Below the pieces are notes generated by a model that was not told where the DNA came from, did no database searches, and was given only the letters and a program-made list of their open reading frames with translations. 64,000 nt of DNA, taken from assembly GCA_039586815.1 (NCBI GenBank), contig JBDHJR010000001.1, forward strand, positions 62,001-126,000. The letters run 5' to 3'. Below are positions 7,864-16,743 of this stretch, in pieces (the first letter of the stretch is position 1; each line of letters begins with the position of its first letter). Both the position numbers and the translations under genes were made by a program. Source of the stretch: WVYX01 sp039586815. GTDB taxonomy: Bacteria; Gemmatimonadota; Gemmatimonadetes; Gemmatimonadales; GWC2-71-9.

Positions 7864-9813
7864 ATGCCACGGGAGCCGGATCACCAGTTTCTCGCGCTGC
7901 AGGAAGCGCTCGCCGGCCGCTACTCCCTGGAACGGGAGCTGGGCCGGGGTGGCATGGGGATCGTGTATCTCGCCCGCGAAGTCAGACTCGACCGGCCCGT
8001 GGCGCTCAAGCTGCTGCCGCCCACCTTCGCGCTCATGCCCGCCTTGCGCGAGCGTTTCTTGCGCGAAGCCCGCACGGCCGCCGGGCTGTCCCACCCGAAC
8101 ATCGTGCCCATCTTCGCGGTGGACGAGGTGGGCGAGTTCGTGTTCTTCGCCATGTCCTACATCGACGGCGAGACCCTGGGTCAGCGCATCCGCCGCCGCG
8201 GACCGCTGTCCTCCTCCGACGTGGCGCGCATCCTGCGCGAGATAGCCTGGGCCCTCGCGTACGCCCACGCCCAGGGCGTGGTGCACCGCGACATCAAGCC
8301 CGACAACATCCTGCTGGAGGAGGCATCGGGCCGAGCCCTGGTCACCGACTTCGGCATAGCACACGTGCGCGAGGAGTCGGACAGCGCGACCGCGGGCGAG
8401 GTGGTGGGTACGGCTGAGTACATGAGCCCCGAGCAAGCGAGTGGCGAGCCCGTCGACGAGCGCAGCGACATGTACTCCCTCGGTGTGCTGGGATTCTACA
8501 TGCTCACCGGCTCGCTGCCGTTCGAGGGTCCTTCTGCGCCCGCGGTGCTGGCAAAGCACATCACGCAGCCCGCTCCGCCACTGGGCTCGGTCGCACCCGA
8601 GGCTCCGGGTCGTCTGGTGCGCGCCATCGACCGCTGCCTCGTAAAAGAACCCGCCAAGCGCTTCGCCAACGGCGAAGAGCTCGCCGAGGTGCTGGGTCAG
8701 TCACTCGAGCTGCGGCGCGACCTGCCCATGCCGCTGCGGCTGTTCGTGAAGCAGAACCGGGAGTCGTTCCGCGCCTCCGGCATCCTGGCGCTGTTCCTCT
8801 TCCTGCTCTTCCCCGCCCTGATATCCGCCGTTACGCGGGGCGACCCCACCGGGATCGCCGTCGTGGCCACGATCATCGCGGGATTCGCCATGACACCCCT
8901 CGCCATCATGGGCAACATGGGACGGCGTCTGCTCAAGTCCGGTTTCGGCCCGCAGGACGCCCGCGCAGCGCTCAAGGCCGACTTCGAGCGCCACCGTGAG
9001 GAGCTGGCGTTCGAGTACGGCCGCAAGCCGACGATCATCGAACGGATCGCGCGCCTGGTCACCTTCGGGGGTGTCGGTGGTTTCCTGGTCGGGCTCGGGG
9101 CGCTCGCGGTGGACCCGACCTGGTATGCGGCCTACGGCATCCTGGGACTCTCCATTCCCACGGCGGTGGGTGCCGGACTGCTGGCCGCCAACCGCTACGA
9201 GCGGCGCACCGACAGCGGAGCCAGGCGCCGCATTCGTCTTTGGAACTCACGCATAGGGGATTGGTTGTTCAAGCTCGCCGGGATCGGGATCAAGCCGACC
9301 GCGCCCGCCGAGGCGGGTGCCTACCGCCGCACCGAGCTCGCCATCGGGATGGCGGCCGACCGGCTGTTCGAAGACCTCCCCAAGGACACGCGCAAGAACC
9401 TGAGCGACCTGCCTGAAGTGGTCCGTCGCCTGGAGATCGACGCGCGCAAGATGCGGATGCGGGTCGAGGACCTGAACGCCATGATCGCCAACGTGACCGG
9501 AGAGCACGCGCTCAGCCAGCTGCTGATCTCCGACGGCGGGGACGCGCAGGCCAGCGTGGCGCAGCGCAAGAACACGTTGGTGAGGGACCTGACCGCCACG
9601 CGCGACGGGGCACAGCAGCGGCTGGCCGACGCCGTGGCATCGCTCGAGACGATCAGGCTCGGGTTGCTGCGCATGCAGGCGGGCAAGGGTGACCTCGACA
9701 GCATCACCCGCGACCTCGCCTCTGCAAAGGACGTCTCGGAAGCGGTGGAACGGCTGCTCGAGGGACGCGAGGAGGTGGAGGCGCTACTGGACGAGGAGCA
9801 GGCGGGAGCCTAG
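7864..9813 (+). CDS. Membrane-associated Hanks-type Ser/Thr protein kinase
   Basis: 649 residues from ATG 7864; earlier in-frame starts would add 12 unlikely residues. The kinase domain (about 20-280) is complete: glycine loop LGRGGMGIVYLA, K49 in VALKLL, catalytic D143 in HRDIKPDN, D162 in DFGIAH and activation segment VGTAEYMSPEQ, so it should be active. The tail is unusual: hydrophobic helices near 306-323, 331-350 and a pair at 400-443, then a helical region (about 505-645) rich in charged heptads that reads as coiled coil. No PASTA or other extracellular sensor domain is recognisable. It is transcribed alone, opposite ispF and convergent with the aminotransferase. Substrates are unknown. 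Confidence 0.9.
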   Translation: MPREPDHQFLALQEALAGRYSLERELGRGGMGIVYLAREVRLDRPVALKLLPPTFALMPALRERFLREARTAAGLSHPNIVPIFAVDEVGEFVFFAMSYIDGETLGQRIRRRGPLSSSDVARILREIAWALAYAHAQGVVHRDIKPDNILLEEASGRALVTDFGIAHVREESDSATAGEVVGTAEYMSPEQASGEPVDERSDMYSLGVLGFYMLTGSLPFEGPSAPAVLAKHITQPAPPLGSVAPEAPGRLVRAIDRCLVKEPAKRFANGEELAEVLGQSLELRRDLPMPLRLFVKQNRESFRASGILALFLFLLFPALISAVTRGDPTGIAVVATIIAGFAMTPLAIMGNMGRRLLKSGFGPQDARAALKADFERHREELAFEYGRKPTIIERIARLVTFGGVGGFLVGLGALAVDPTWYAAYGILGLSIPTAVGAGLLAANRYERRTDSGARRRIRLWNSRIGDWLFKLAGIGIKPTAPAEAGAYRRTELAIGMAADRLFEDLPKDTRKNLSDLPEVVRRLEIDARKMRMRVEDLNAMIANVTGEHALSQLLISDGGDAQASVAQRKNTLVRDLTATRDGAQQRLADAVASLETIRLGLLRMQAGKGDLDSITRDLASAKDVSEAVERLLEGREEVEALLDEEQAGA

Positions 9814-10967
9814 CGCCCCAGTCCCATCGCGCGCAGCCGGTTCACCGCCTCGCGCAAGGTCTCAGCCTTCTTGCAGAACGCGAACCTGACCAGCGTGCGA
9901 CCCTGCTCGGGATCGCTGAAGAAACTCGAGCCTGGCACCGACGCAACGCCAATCTCGCTGGTGAGCCACGCCGCAAATTCGTCATCCGCCTTGTCACTGA
10001 TCTTCGTGAAGTCTGCCAGCACGTAGTATGAGCCTTCAGGCGGCTCCAGCTTGAAGCCGGCGTCCAGCAGCCCGCGGCACAGCAGGTTGCGGCGCTCGCG
10101 GTATTCGTCTGCCAGGTTGTCGTAGTACTCCGGCCCCAGCATCTCCAGGCCCACCGCCACCCCTTCCTGCAGCGGCGCCGGCGCTCCGACGGTGAGGAAG
10201 TCGTGCACTTTGCGGATCGCCGCGGTGATCTCGGCCGGCGCCATTATCGAACCGACACGCCACCCGGTCACGCTGAATGTCTTCGACGCACCGCTGATCG
10301 TGATCGTGCGCAGGCGCATTCCCGGAAGCGTCGCCATGGGAATGTGCTTGCCTTTGTAGTAGATGTGCTCGTAGATCTCGTCGGTTACGGCGTACGCGTC
10401 GTACTTGCGGCACAACTCGGCGATGCCCTGCATCTCCTCCCGAGATAACACGCGGCCCGTGGGATTGTTGGGCGTGTTCACGATGATCGCCCGGGTGCGC
10501 TCCGTGAACGCCGCCGCCAGCCGCTCCATGTCGATCTTGCCGGTCACCGGCAGCGGCACGAACACCGGCTGCGCGTCACACAGAATGGCGTCCGGTCCGT
10601 AGTTCTCGTAGAACGGCTCGAAGACGATCACCTCGTCGCCCGGGTCCACGATGGACATCAGCGTGGTCGCCATCGCCTCGGTGGCGCCGCACGTGATCGT
10701 GAGCTCGGTCTCCGGATCCACGGCCAACCCATACCAGTCGCCGTACCGCTGGGCGAGCGCGTCCCGCAGCGACTTCGCGCCCCACGTTATGGCGTACTGG
10801 TTCTTGTCCTGGCGAATGGCGAGACGCGCCGCTTCCTTGATCACCTCGGGCGCCGGGAAGTCGGGGAATCCTTGCGCCAGGTTGATGGCGTCGTGCTTGT
10901 CGGCGAGCCGGGTCATTCCCCGGATCACCGACTCGGTGAATGTCCGGGTCCGCTGGGCGTGGTGCAT
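9810..10967 (-). CDS. Class I/II pyridoxal-phosphate aminotransferase
   Basis: 385 residues from ATG 10967; the frame stays open further upstream but that part is a shadow of purE. Fold type I aminotransferase of the aspartate/kynurenine/methionine-aminotransferase group: NLAQGFPDFPAP near the N-terminus, CGATEAM, NTPNNPTG, VTDEIYEH and the PLP lysine in SGASKTFSVTGWRVG. The NLAQGFPD start is typical of kynurenine-oxoglutarate or methionine aminotransferase-like proteins, but substrate cannot be fixed by eye. It is the last gene of the yceD-fab-mqn-purE run. Its TAG stop overlaps that of the convergent kinase gene within the same CTAG. Confidence 0.88.
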   Translation of the reverse strand: MHHAQRTRTFTESVIRGMTRLADKHDAINLAQGFPDFPAPEVIKEAARLAIRQDKNQYAITWGAKSLRDALAQRYGDWYGLAVDPETELTITCGATEAMATTLMSIVDPGDEVIVFEPFYENYGPDAILCDAQPVFVPLPVTGKIDMERLAAAFTERTRAIIVNTPNNPTGRVLSREEMQGIAELCRKYDAYAVTDEIYEHIYYKGKHIPMATLPGMRLRTITISGASKTFSVTGWRVGSIMAPAEITAAIRKVHDFLTVGAPAPLQEGVAVGLEMLGPEYYDNLADEYRERRNLLCRGLLDAGFKLEPPEGSYYVLADFTKISDKADDEFAAWLTSEIGVASVPGSSFFSDPEQGRTLVRFAFCKKAETLREAVNRLRAMGLGR

Positions 10968-10984
10968 TCGTCCGAGCCGAGGCG

Positions 10985-11395
10985 CTAGGCCTGCGCGACC
11001 GCGAGTATCCGCAGCGCCAGCAGCGCCGCGTTCTTGGCGTTGCCGATCCCCACGGTGGCCACCGGGCATCCGGGCGGCAGCTGCGTGATGGCGTACAGCG
11101 CGTCCACTCCGCGCAGCGGCCCGACCTCCAGGGGGAGCCCCACCACCGGCAGCTCGGTGAGGGCGGCCACTGCCCCAGGCAGCGCCGCCGCCAGCCCCGC
11201 CGCCGCGATGATCACGCGGTATCCCTTCCCCTTCGCCTCTTTGGCGATTTGGGCGGTCTGCTCGGCGTTGCGATGCGCCGACGAGACGACGAAGTCGTAT
11301 CCCGCTCCCGCCTCGTCGAGCACCTTGAATGCCCCAGCTACCCGCTCGCGGTCGCTCTCCGACCCGGCGATGATCAAGATGTCTTTCTTGGCCAT
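10985..11395 (-). CDS. purE: PurE, AIR-carboxylation enzyme of purine synthesis
   Basis: 136 residues, short because it ends right after the catalytic core. PurE interconverts N5-CAIR and CAIR (class I, with PurK) or carboxylates AIR directly (class II). Seen: GSESDRERV phosphate loop, H41 in SSAHRNAEQ, and NAKNAALLALRIL near the end. The usual GAGGAAHLPG loop reads AAAGLAAALPG, so the conserved histidine of class I enzymes is alanine (A71). No purK is adjacent. The gene is 5 nt upstream of nothing but the aminotransferase gap (17 nt) and 5 nt downstream of mqnC, so it is part of the same transcript. Confidence 0.88.
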   Translation of the reverse strand: MAKKDILIIAGSESDRERVAGAFKVLDEAGAGYDFVVSSAHRNAEQTAQIAKEAKGKGYRVIIAAAGLAAALPGAVAALTELPVVGLPLEVGPLRGVDALYAITQLPPGCPVATVGIGNAKNAALLALRILAVAQA

Positions 11396-11400
11396 GGTTG

Positions 11401-12444
11401 CTATGCCGCCACCTCGATGATTGAGTAATCCTGGCGCCGCCGGCGTGGCGTGAAGCCCGCGTCACGAATGTGACGCTCCATCTCCTCCAGCGTCGCCCGG
11501 TGTGTAGTGCCGGCCGCCGAGACCACGTTCTCCTCGATCATCAGCGACCCGAAGTCGTTGCACCCGAACCGCAGCGCCACCTGCCCCACCTTGAGCCCCA
11601 TGGTCACCCACGAAGACTGGAGGTTCGGCACGTTGTCCAGAACGGTGCGCGCTATGGCGATGGTGCGCAGGTATGTCACCGCGTCGGTCTTCGGCGTGCC
11701 CTCCATCTCGGTGCGCTCGGGCTGGAGCGGCCACGCAATGAACGCCGTGAAACCCTGGGTGCGCTGCTGCACATCGCGCACGCGCACCAGGTGCTCGATG
11801 CGGTCCGCCGGGCTCTCGCCCAAGCCGTACATCATGCTCACCGACGTCTTCATTCCCTGCCTGTGTGCCAGCTCCATGATCTCGAGCCAGCGGTCGGCTC
11901 CGGCCTTCTTCCTGGCGACCCGATCCCGCACATCCTGCACCAGTATCTCACCACCCCCGCCCGGTATGGAGTCGAGTCCCGCCGCGCGGAGCTCGCGCAT
12001 GACCTCTTCCGCACTCATGCGGAAGCGCGTCGCGAAGAAATCTACCTCCGAGGGGGAGAACCCGTGGATGTGGATCGGGTGGTGCTGCTTGACGTACCGC
12101 ATCAACTCGAGGTACCACTCAAACGGGATGTACGGGTTGTGCCCACCCTGGATGAGGATCTGCACCGCGCCCAAGGACTTCGCCTCCTCGATCTTCTCCC
12201 CGATCTGCTCGAACGAGAGTACGTATCCTTCGTCGTGCTTAGGCCGCCGGTAGAACGCGCAGAACTTGCAGTCCGCCACGCACACGTTGGTGTAGTTGAT
12301 GTTGCGGTCCACGATGTACGTGACGGCGTCACCAGGGTGGAGTTCCTGCCGCCGGCGGTCGGCGAGCGCGCCCAGCTCCAACAGCGGGGCTCGCTCGTAG
12401 AGCTCGAGGAACTCGCGAAACTCACCACTCGTTCGATCGATCAT
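11401..12444 (-). CDS. mqnC: Cyclic dehypoxanthinyl futalosine synthase
   Basis: 347 residues from ATG 12444, which has a GAGG ribosome binding site; the frame is open further upstream only as a shadow of mqnA. MqnC is a radical SAM enzyme that cyclises dehypoxanthinyl futalosine in the futalosine menaquinone pathway. The iron-sulfur motif is canonical CX3CX2C (C55, C59, C62 in NVCVADCKFCAF), followed by IQGGHNP, HGFSPSEV, GGGGEIL and MMYGLGE. The distal gene mqnB/mqnD are not in this window. Confidence 0.95.
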   Translation of the reverse strand: MIDRTSGEFREFLELYERAPLLELGALADRRRQELHPGDAVTYIVDRNINYTNVCVADCKFCAFYRRPKHDEGYVLSFEQIGEKIEEAKSLGAVQILIQGGHNPYIPFEWYLELMRYVKQHHPIHIHGFSPSEVDFFATRFRMSAEEVMRELRAAGLDSIPGGGGEILVQDVRDRVARKKAGADRWLEIMELAHRQGMKTSVSMMYGLGESPADRIEHLVRVRDVQQRTQGFTAFIAWPLQPERTEMEGTPKTDAVTYLRTIAIARTVLDNVPNLQSSWVTMGLKVGQVALRFGCNDFGSLMIEENVVSAAGTTHRATLEEMERHIRDAGFTPRRRRQDYSIIEVAA

Positions 12445-12449
12445 GGTCC

Positions 12450-13274
12450 TCACGCCACCGAGAGGAAGCGCAGGCTCCCGTCCGGCACCACCCCGCGCTG
12501 GGCCAGGCGGCGGAAGAACGAGGTGAGCCCTTCGAGATGCCGGTACGAGAGGGCGTAGTCGAGACCGCTCAGGTACTCGCCGCAACGCTCTCTCGGTATG
12601 CCCGTGCGCCGGGCCGCCTCGTCCGCCAAACCGTCGAGGTTCGCCAGGCCCCACTCCCGCGACGCAAGCAATGCACGGTGCACTCCCGCCACACCGTCGC
12701 GCTCTGCCTCGCGCCGCGCGGCCCACACGGCGAAAACGAACGGCAGGCCGGTCCACTCCTTCCACGCGGAGCCGAGGTCGTAGCGGTAGGGGTAACGCCC
12801 ATCCGCCGCGAGTAGCAGCGCGGCGTCGCCGATCACCAGTACTCCCTCGTGCGGCAGCTCCTCGAGCTCGGCGAGATCCTGCGCCTCGGTACGCGCCTCT
12901 ACCAGCGCGGGCCGCACGCGCCACACTTCGTGCGCCAGCAGCTCGAGCAAATGCACCGACGTGCGGGACGACGCGGAGACCAACACGGTGGCCCCGTCCA
13001 ACTCCCGCGCATCACGCTTGCTGAACAGTGCCACGCTGCGCACCGGGCCGTCGCACGAGATCGCGAGGTCAGGCAGCAGGTGGTAGGCATCGGCGTTGCG
13101 CGCGTACTCCACGGCAGAGACCACGGCCACGTCCAACTCGCCGGCCGCCAACAACCCATTCAGCTCGGTCGGCGTGCCGGTCACCAGCTCGGCATCGACC
13201 TCGACGATCCCGCGGTCGATGGCTCCGTACACGGGGTAGCAGTTGACGTAGCCGATCCGGCCGAGCCGCATCAC
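12450..13274 (-). CDS. mqnA: Chorismate dehydratase
   Basis: 274 residues; the frame opens GTG-ATG (13274, 13271) across the mqnE stop and either may be used. MqnA dehydrates chorismate to 3-enolpyruvyl-benzoate, the first step of the futalosine route. It has the periplasmic-binding-protein-like fold, with GRIGYVNCYPVYGAI at the N-terminus, the GTPTELNGLLAAGELDVA stretch near 33-50, VSASSRTSV and VIGDAALL. It lies between mqnE and mqnC with 4-nt overlap and 5-nt spacing, so the three pathway genes are co-expressed. Confidence 0.92.
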   Translation of the reverse strand: MMRLGRIGYVNCYPVYGAIDRGIVEVDAELVTGTPTELNGLLAAGELDVAVVSAVEYARNADAYHLLPDLAISCDGPVRSVALFSKRDARELDGATVLVSASSRTSVHLLELLAHEVWRVRPALVEARTEAQDLAELEELPHEGVLVIGDAALLLAADGRYPYRYDLGSAWKEWTGLPFVFAVWAARREAERDGVAGVHRALLASREWGLANLDGLADEAARRTGIPRERCGEYLSGLDYALSYRHLEGLTSFFRRLAQRGVVPDGSLRFLSVA

Positions 13275-14488
13275 GCTCTCCCAGTGCCCACGAGCCGCAC
13301 CAGCTCCGGACCCGCCGGCGCGCCCAACGCAGAGCCGTCCTCTGCGTCGAAGATCGGATCGTCCGGATCGAACGTGCGCACGGTCTCGTACAGCGAGTTG
13401 CGCTCCACCGGCTCCCTGCCCGCCCCCTTGATCAACCGCACCAGCTCACCGTAGGACAGCATCATCGGCGTGTGCGCACCCGCGTCGTGATAAACCCGCT
13501 CGTAGACCACGGTACCCTCTACGTCGTCGCAGCCGAAGTTCATCGCCACCTGCGACACAAACGGGGTCACCATGGGCCAGTGCGTCTTCACGTGCGGTAC
13601 GTTGTCCAGGAAGAGCCGGCCCACCGCGACGTTGAACAGGTCCTCGTAGCCGGTGGTGGCCGTGCCCTCGCGCCCCAGCTCTTCCCCCAGCTGGTTGTGG
13701 TCCGGGTGGTACGCCAGCGGAACGTAGGTGAGGAATCCGCCGGTCTCGTCCTGCAGCTCGCGCAGCTGCAGCAGATGGTCGATCCGGTCGGCCGCCGTCT
13801 CCACGTGCCCGTACAGCAGGGTGCAGTTGCTGGGTATTCCCATCCCGTGAGCCAGGCGGTGCACCTCGATCCACTCGTCCGCGATCAGCTTGCGGTCGGC
13901 AATGGTGCTGCGCACCGCCTCGCTGAACACCTCGGCTCCGCCGCCCGGCAAGGAGGTGAGACCAGCCTCCTTTAGCTCCCGCAGCACCTCCTCAAAGGTC
14001 GTCCTCTCGATGCGGGCCAGGTGGGCGATTTCCACGGCCGTTAGCGCCTTGATGTGGACGCCCGGATGACGCTGCTTGAGGCCGCGCATCAGGTCCGTGT
14101 AGTAGGACAGCCTGAGCTTGGGATGCAGCCCGCCCACGATGTGGAACTCCGTGGTGGGGCCGTGCCGCGCCGCCTCTGCCTCGGCGAACACCTCGTCCAG
14201 CGAGCGCGTGTAGGAACCCTCCTCCTTCGGCAGCCGCGCGAAGGAGCAGAACACGCACACGTTGCGCAGGATGCACACGTTGGTCGGATTGATGTGCTGG
14301 TTCGCCGAGAAGAAGACGCGGTCCCCGTTGGCCCGCCGGTTGGCGTGGTCGGCGAGCGCGCCGATCCCCAGGAGATCGGAGCTCTGGTACAGCGTGATGC
14401 CTTCGTCCCGCGTGAGTCGCTCGCCCGCCTCGACCTTTTCGGCAATCGGGAGGAGCCGAGGGTCGTGGACGAGTTCCTCCAGGCTCAT
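13271..14488 (-). CDS. mqnE: Aminofutalosine synthase (radical SAM)
   Basis: 405 residues from ATG 14488, overlapping the fabF stop by 4 nt. MqnE joins 3-enolpyruvyl-benzoate and the SAM-derived adenosyl radical to give aminodeoxyfutalosine. Family features: INPTN before the cluster, EFHIVGGLHP, KALTAVEI, LPGGGAEVF, CTLLYGHVE and NFGCDDVEGT. The cluster cysteines are C72, C78 and C81 (VCILRNVCVFC), a CX5CX2C spacing rather than the CX3CX2C found in MqnC here and in most radical SAM proteins. I checked this in the DNA and it is in frame. Function is still likely because the rest is intact. Confidence 0.92.
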   Translation of the reverse strand: MSLEELVHDPRLLPIAEKVEAGERLTRDEGITLYQSSDLLGIGALADHANRRANGDRVFFSANQHINPTNVCILRNVCVFCSFARLPKEEGSYTRSLDEVFAEAEAARHGPTTEFHIVGGLHPKLRLSYYTDLMRGLKQRHPGVHIKALTAVEIAHLARIERTTFEEVLRELKEAGLTSLPGGGAEVFSEAVRSTIADRKLIADEWIEVHRLAHGMGIPSNCTLLYGHVETAADRIDHLLQLRELQDETGGFLTYVPLAYHPDHNQLGEELGREGTATTGYEDLFNVAVGRLFLDNVPHVKTHWPMVTPFVSQVAMNFGCDDVEGTVVYERVYHDAGAHTPMMLSYGELVRLIKGAGREPVERNSLYETVRTFDPDDPIFDAEDGSALGAPAGPELVRLVGTGRA

Positions 14489-15726
14489 GCGCCGCGGCGC
14501 CCTAGCGCGAGGGTCACGTTGTGGCCGCCGAAGCCGAACGAGTTGGTGATGGAGGTGTCGACCGCGCGCTCCAGCTTCACGTTGGGCGCGCAATTGAGGT
14601 CGCACTCGGGATCCGGAAAGTCGTTGTTGATGGTGGGCGGAATGACACCCTCTTCCATCACCATGAGGGTGATGGCGGCCTCCAGCGCGCCCGTCGCTCC
14701 CAGCAGGTGGCCGGTCATGGACTTGGTGGAATTCATCACCAGCTCGTAGGCGTGGTCGCCAAACAGAGCCTTCACCGCCTGCGTTTCGGCGATGTCGCCG
14801 TGGGGCGTCGAAGTGCCGTGCGAGTTGATGTACTGGACGTCGCTCGGCCCGAGGTTCGCGTCCTCGAGCGCGGCCGCCATGGCGCGCCGCGCCCCTTCCC
14901 CACCGGGAACCGGCTGCGTCATGTGGTGCGCGTCGGCACTCATGCCGTATCCCAGTACCTCGCCCCGGATGGTCGCACCGCGGGATCGGGCGCTCTCCAA
15001 CGACTCCAAAATCAGGATGCCGGCCCCGTCACCCATTACGAAGCCATCCCGCTCCTTGTCGAACGGCCGCGATGCCTTCTCCGGCTCGTCATTGCGGGGC
15101 GACAGCGCCTTCATGTTGGCGAAGCCGGCGATTGCCAGTGGGGTGACCGCTGCCTCCGCCCCACCCGTGATCATCATATCGGCCCCGCCCGACTGGATGA
15201 GACGATACGACTCACCCAGCGCGTGCGCCGATGATGCGCATGCCGACACGGTGCAGTAGTTGGGCCCCCTCGCTCCATACTTGATGGAGATGAGCCCGGA
15301 GCCCATGTCGGGAATGAACATGGGCACGAAGAAGGGAGACACGCGCTTGTACCCCTTCTGGATCGAGATACGGCACTGCTCCTCGAAGGTGTAGATTCCC
15401 CCGATGCCGCTGCCAATCAGGACCCCGGTGTTATCAGGATCCGGCAGCGTGCCGTTCAAGCCGGCATCGTGCAGCGCCTCCTCGGTCGCCGCCATGGCGT
15501 AATGCACGAACCGGTCGGACCGCTTGACCTCCTTGCGGTCCATGTAGTTCAGGGGATCGAAGTCCTTGACCTCGCAGGCGAAACGCACGTCCATCTCGGA
15601 CGGGTCGAATCGCTGGATGGGACCTGCACCGGACTTCCCGGCGACGAGATTCTCCCAGGTGTCAGCTACGGTGTTGCCGAGCGGGGAGACTACGCCGAGT
15701 CCGGTAACGACGACGCGGCGCTTCAA
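14485..15726 (-). CDS. fabF: 3-oxoacyl-ACP synthase II
   Basis: 413 residues; the only available start is TTG 15726, four bases after the acpP stop. It performs elongation condensations of fatty-acid synthesis. The Cys-His-His triad is intact: C163 in SACASSAHA, H303 in NSHGTSTPHGD and H340 in KSMTGHLLGATG; SFGFGGHN is at the C-terminus. Position between acpP and mqnE makes it the joint between fatty-acid and menaquinone genes. Confidence 0.97.
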   Translation of the reverse strand: MKRRVVVTGLGVVSPLGNTVADTWENLVAGKSGAGPIQRFDPSEMDVRFACEVKDFDPLNYMDRKEVKRSDRFVHYAMAATEEALHDAGLNGTLPDPDNTGVLIGSGIGGIYTFEEQCRISIQKGYKRVSPFFVPMFIPDMGSGLISIKYGARGPNYCTVSACASSAHALGESYRLIQSGGADMMITGGAEAAVTPLAIAGFANMKALSPRNDEPEKASRPFDKERDGFVMGDGAGILILESLESARSRGATIRGEVLGYGMSADAHHMTQPVPGGEGARRAMAAALEDANLGPSDVQYINSHGTSTPHGDIAETQAVKALFGDHAYELVMNSTKSMTGHLLGATGALEAAITLMVMEEGVIPPTINNDFPDPECDLNCAPNVKLERAVDTSITNSFGFGGHNVTLALGRRGA

Positions 15727-15730
15727 GCCG

Positions 15731-15979
15731 TCACGATCCCATCTTGTCGTGGAGGTACTTCAGAGCGTCCCCCACGGTACGCAGCTTCTCGGCTTCCTCG
15801 TCGGGGATATCGATGTCGAACTCCTTCTCGAACGCCATCACGAGCTCGACGGTATCCAGGCTGTCTGCTCCCAGATCCTCCATGAAGCTCGCATCCGCCG
15901 CCAGCTTCTCCCGCTCGACACCCAGCTCTTCGGCGATGATGTCCTTTACCTTGCCTTCGAGTTCGCTCATGTCGGTCAT
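15731..15979 (-). CDS. acpP: Acyl carrier protein
   Basis: 82 residues, acidic. The serine that carries 4'-phosphopantetheine is S40 in GADSLDTVEL. ATG 15979 has a GGAG-type ribosome binding site; a second ATG three codons in lacks one. It shuttles acyl chains among FabD, FabH, FabG and FabF, all encoded around it. Confidence 0.97.
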   Translation of the reverse strand: MTDMSELEGKVKDIIAEELGVEREKLAADASFMEDLGADSLDTVELVMAFEKEFDIDIPDEEAEKLRTVGDALKYLHDKMGS

Positions 15980-16005
15980 CTTTACGTTTCTCCGATCAGT
16001 GTTCG

Positions 16006-16743
16006 TTACATGACCATGCCGCCGTCCACCACCAGGACGTGGCCCGTAATGTAGCTCGCCAGGTCGGATGCAAGAAAGAGGACGGCGCTGGCGATATCCT
16101 CTGGCTGTCCGAGGCGCTGCAGCGGGATCTCCTTCTGCAGGGCCTGGCGGACCTCATCCGACAGCTTCTTGGTCATCTCCGTGTCGATGAACCCCGGGGC
16201 GACGGCGTTCACCAGCACGTTGCGGCTGGCCAGCTCCCGGGCGATCGACTTGGTGAATCCGATGACGCCAGCCTTGGACGCCGAATAATTCCCCTGGCCG
16301 GCGTTCCCGCGAATGCCCACCACGCTGGAGATGTTGATGATTCGCCCGGCGCGGCGCTTCATCATCCCCCGGGCGACCTGCTTGGTCGCGACGAAGGTGC
16401 CCCGCAGGTTCACCTTGAGCACCAAATCCCAGTCGTCCTCGCTCATGCGCATCAGCAGGCCGTCGCGGGTGATGCCCGCGTTGTTCACCAGGATGTCGAT
16501 CGGCCCGAGTTCCTGTTCGACGGCCGTCACGGCCTCCTCGACCTGCTTGGCGTCCGACACGTCGCCGGCCACCCCGAAGGTCTTCCCCTTCCCCTTGAGG
16601 GTGGCGGCCGCCTCCGGCGCGGCCTGCAGATCGCTCAGGGCCACGTGGGCTCCGGCCTGGTACAGCGCCTGCCCGACGGAGTACCCGATACCGCGCGCCC
16701 CGCCGGTGACCATTGCCACCTTGCCCGTGAGATCGATGCTCAT
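16006..16743 (-). CDS. fabG: 3-oxoacyl-ACP reductase
   Basis: 245 residues from ATG 16743, overlapping the fabD stop (ATGA). NADPH-dependent short-chain dehydrogenase: TGGARGIG cofactor loop, NNAGITRDG, and the Ser-Tyr-Lys active site in NISSVVGIRGNAGQGNYSAS followed by K. It reduces the beta-keto group in each elongation cycle. In a fab cluster the FabG role is secure, unlike for isolated SDR genes. Confidence 0.96.
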   Translation of the reverse strand: MSIDLTGKVAMVTGGARGIGYSVGQALYQAGAHVALSDLQAAPEAAATLKGKGKTFGVAGDVSDAKQVEEAVTAVEQELGPIDILVNNAGITRDGLLMRMSEDDWDLVLKVNLRGTFVATKQVARGMMKRRAGRIINISSVVGIRGNAGQGNYSASKAGVIGFTKSIARELASRNVLVNAVAPGFIDTEMTKKLSDEVRQALQKEIPLQRLGQPEDIASAVLFLASDLASYITGHVLVVDGGMVM

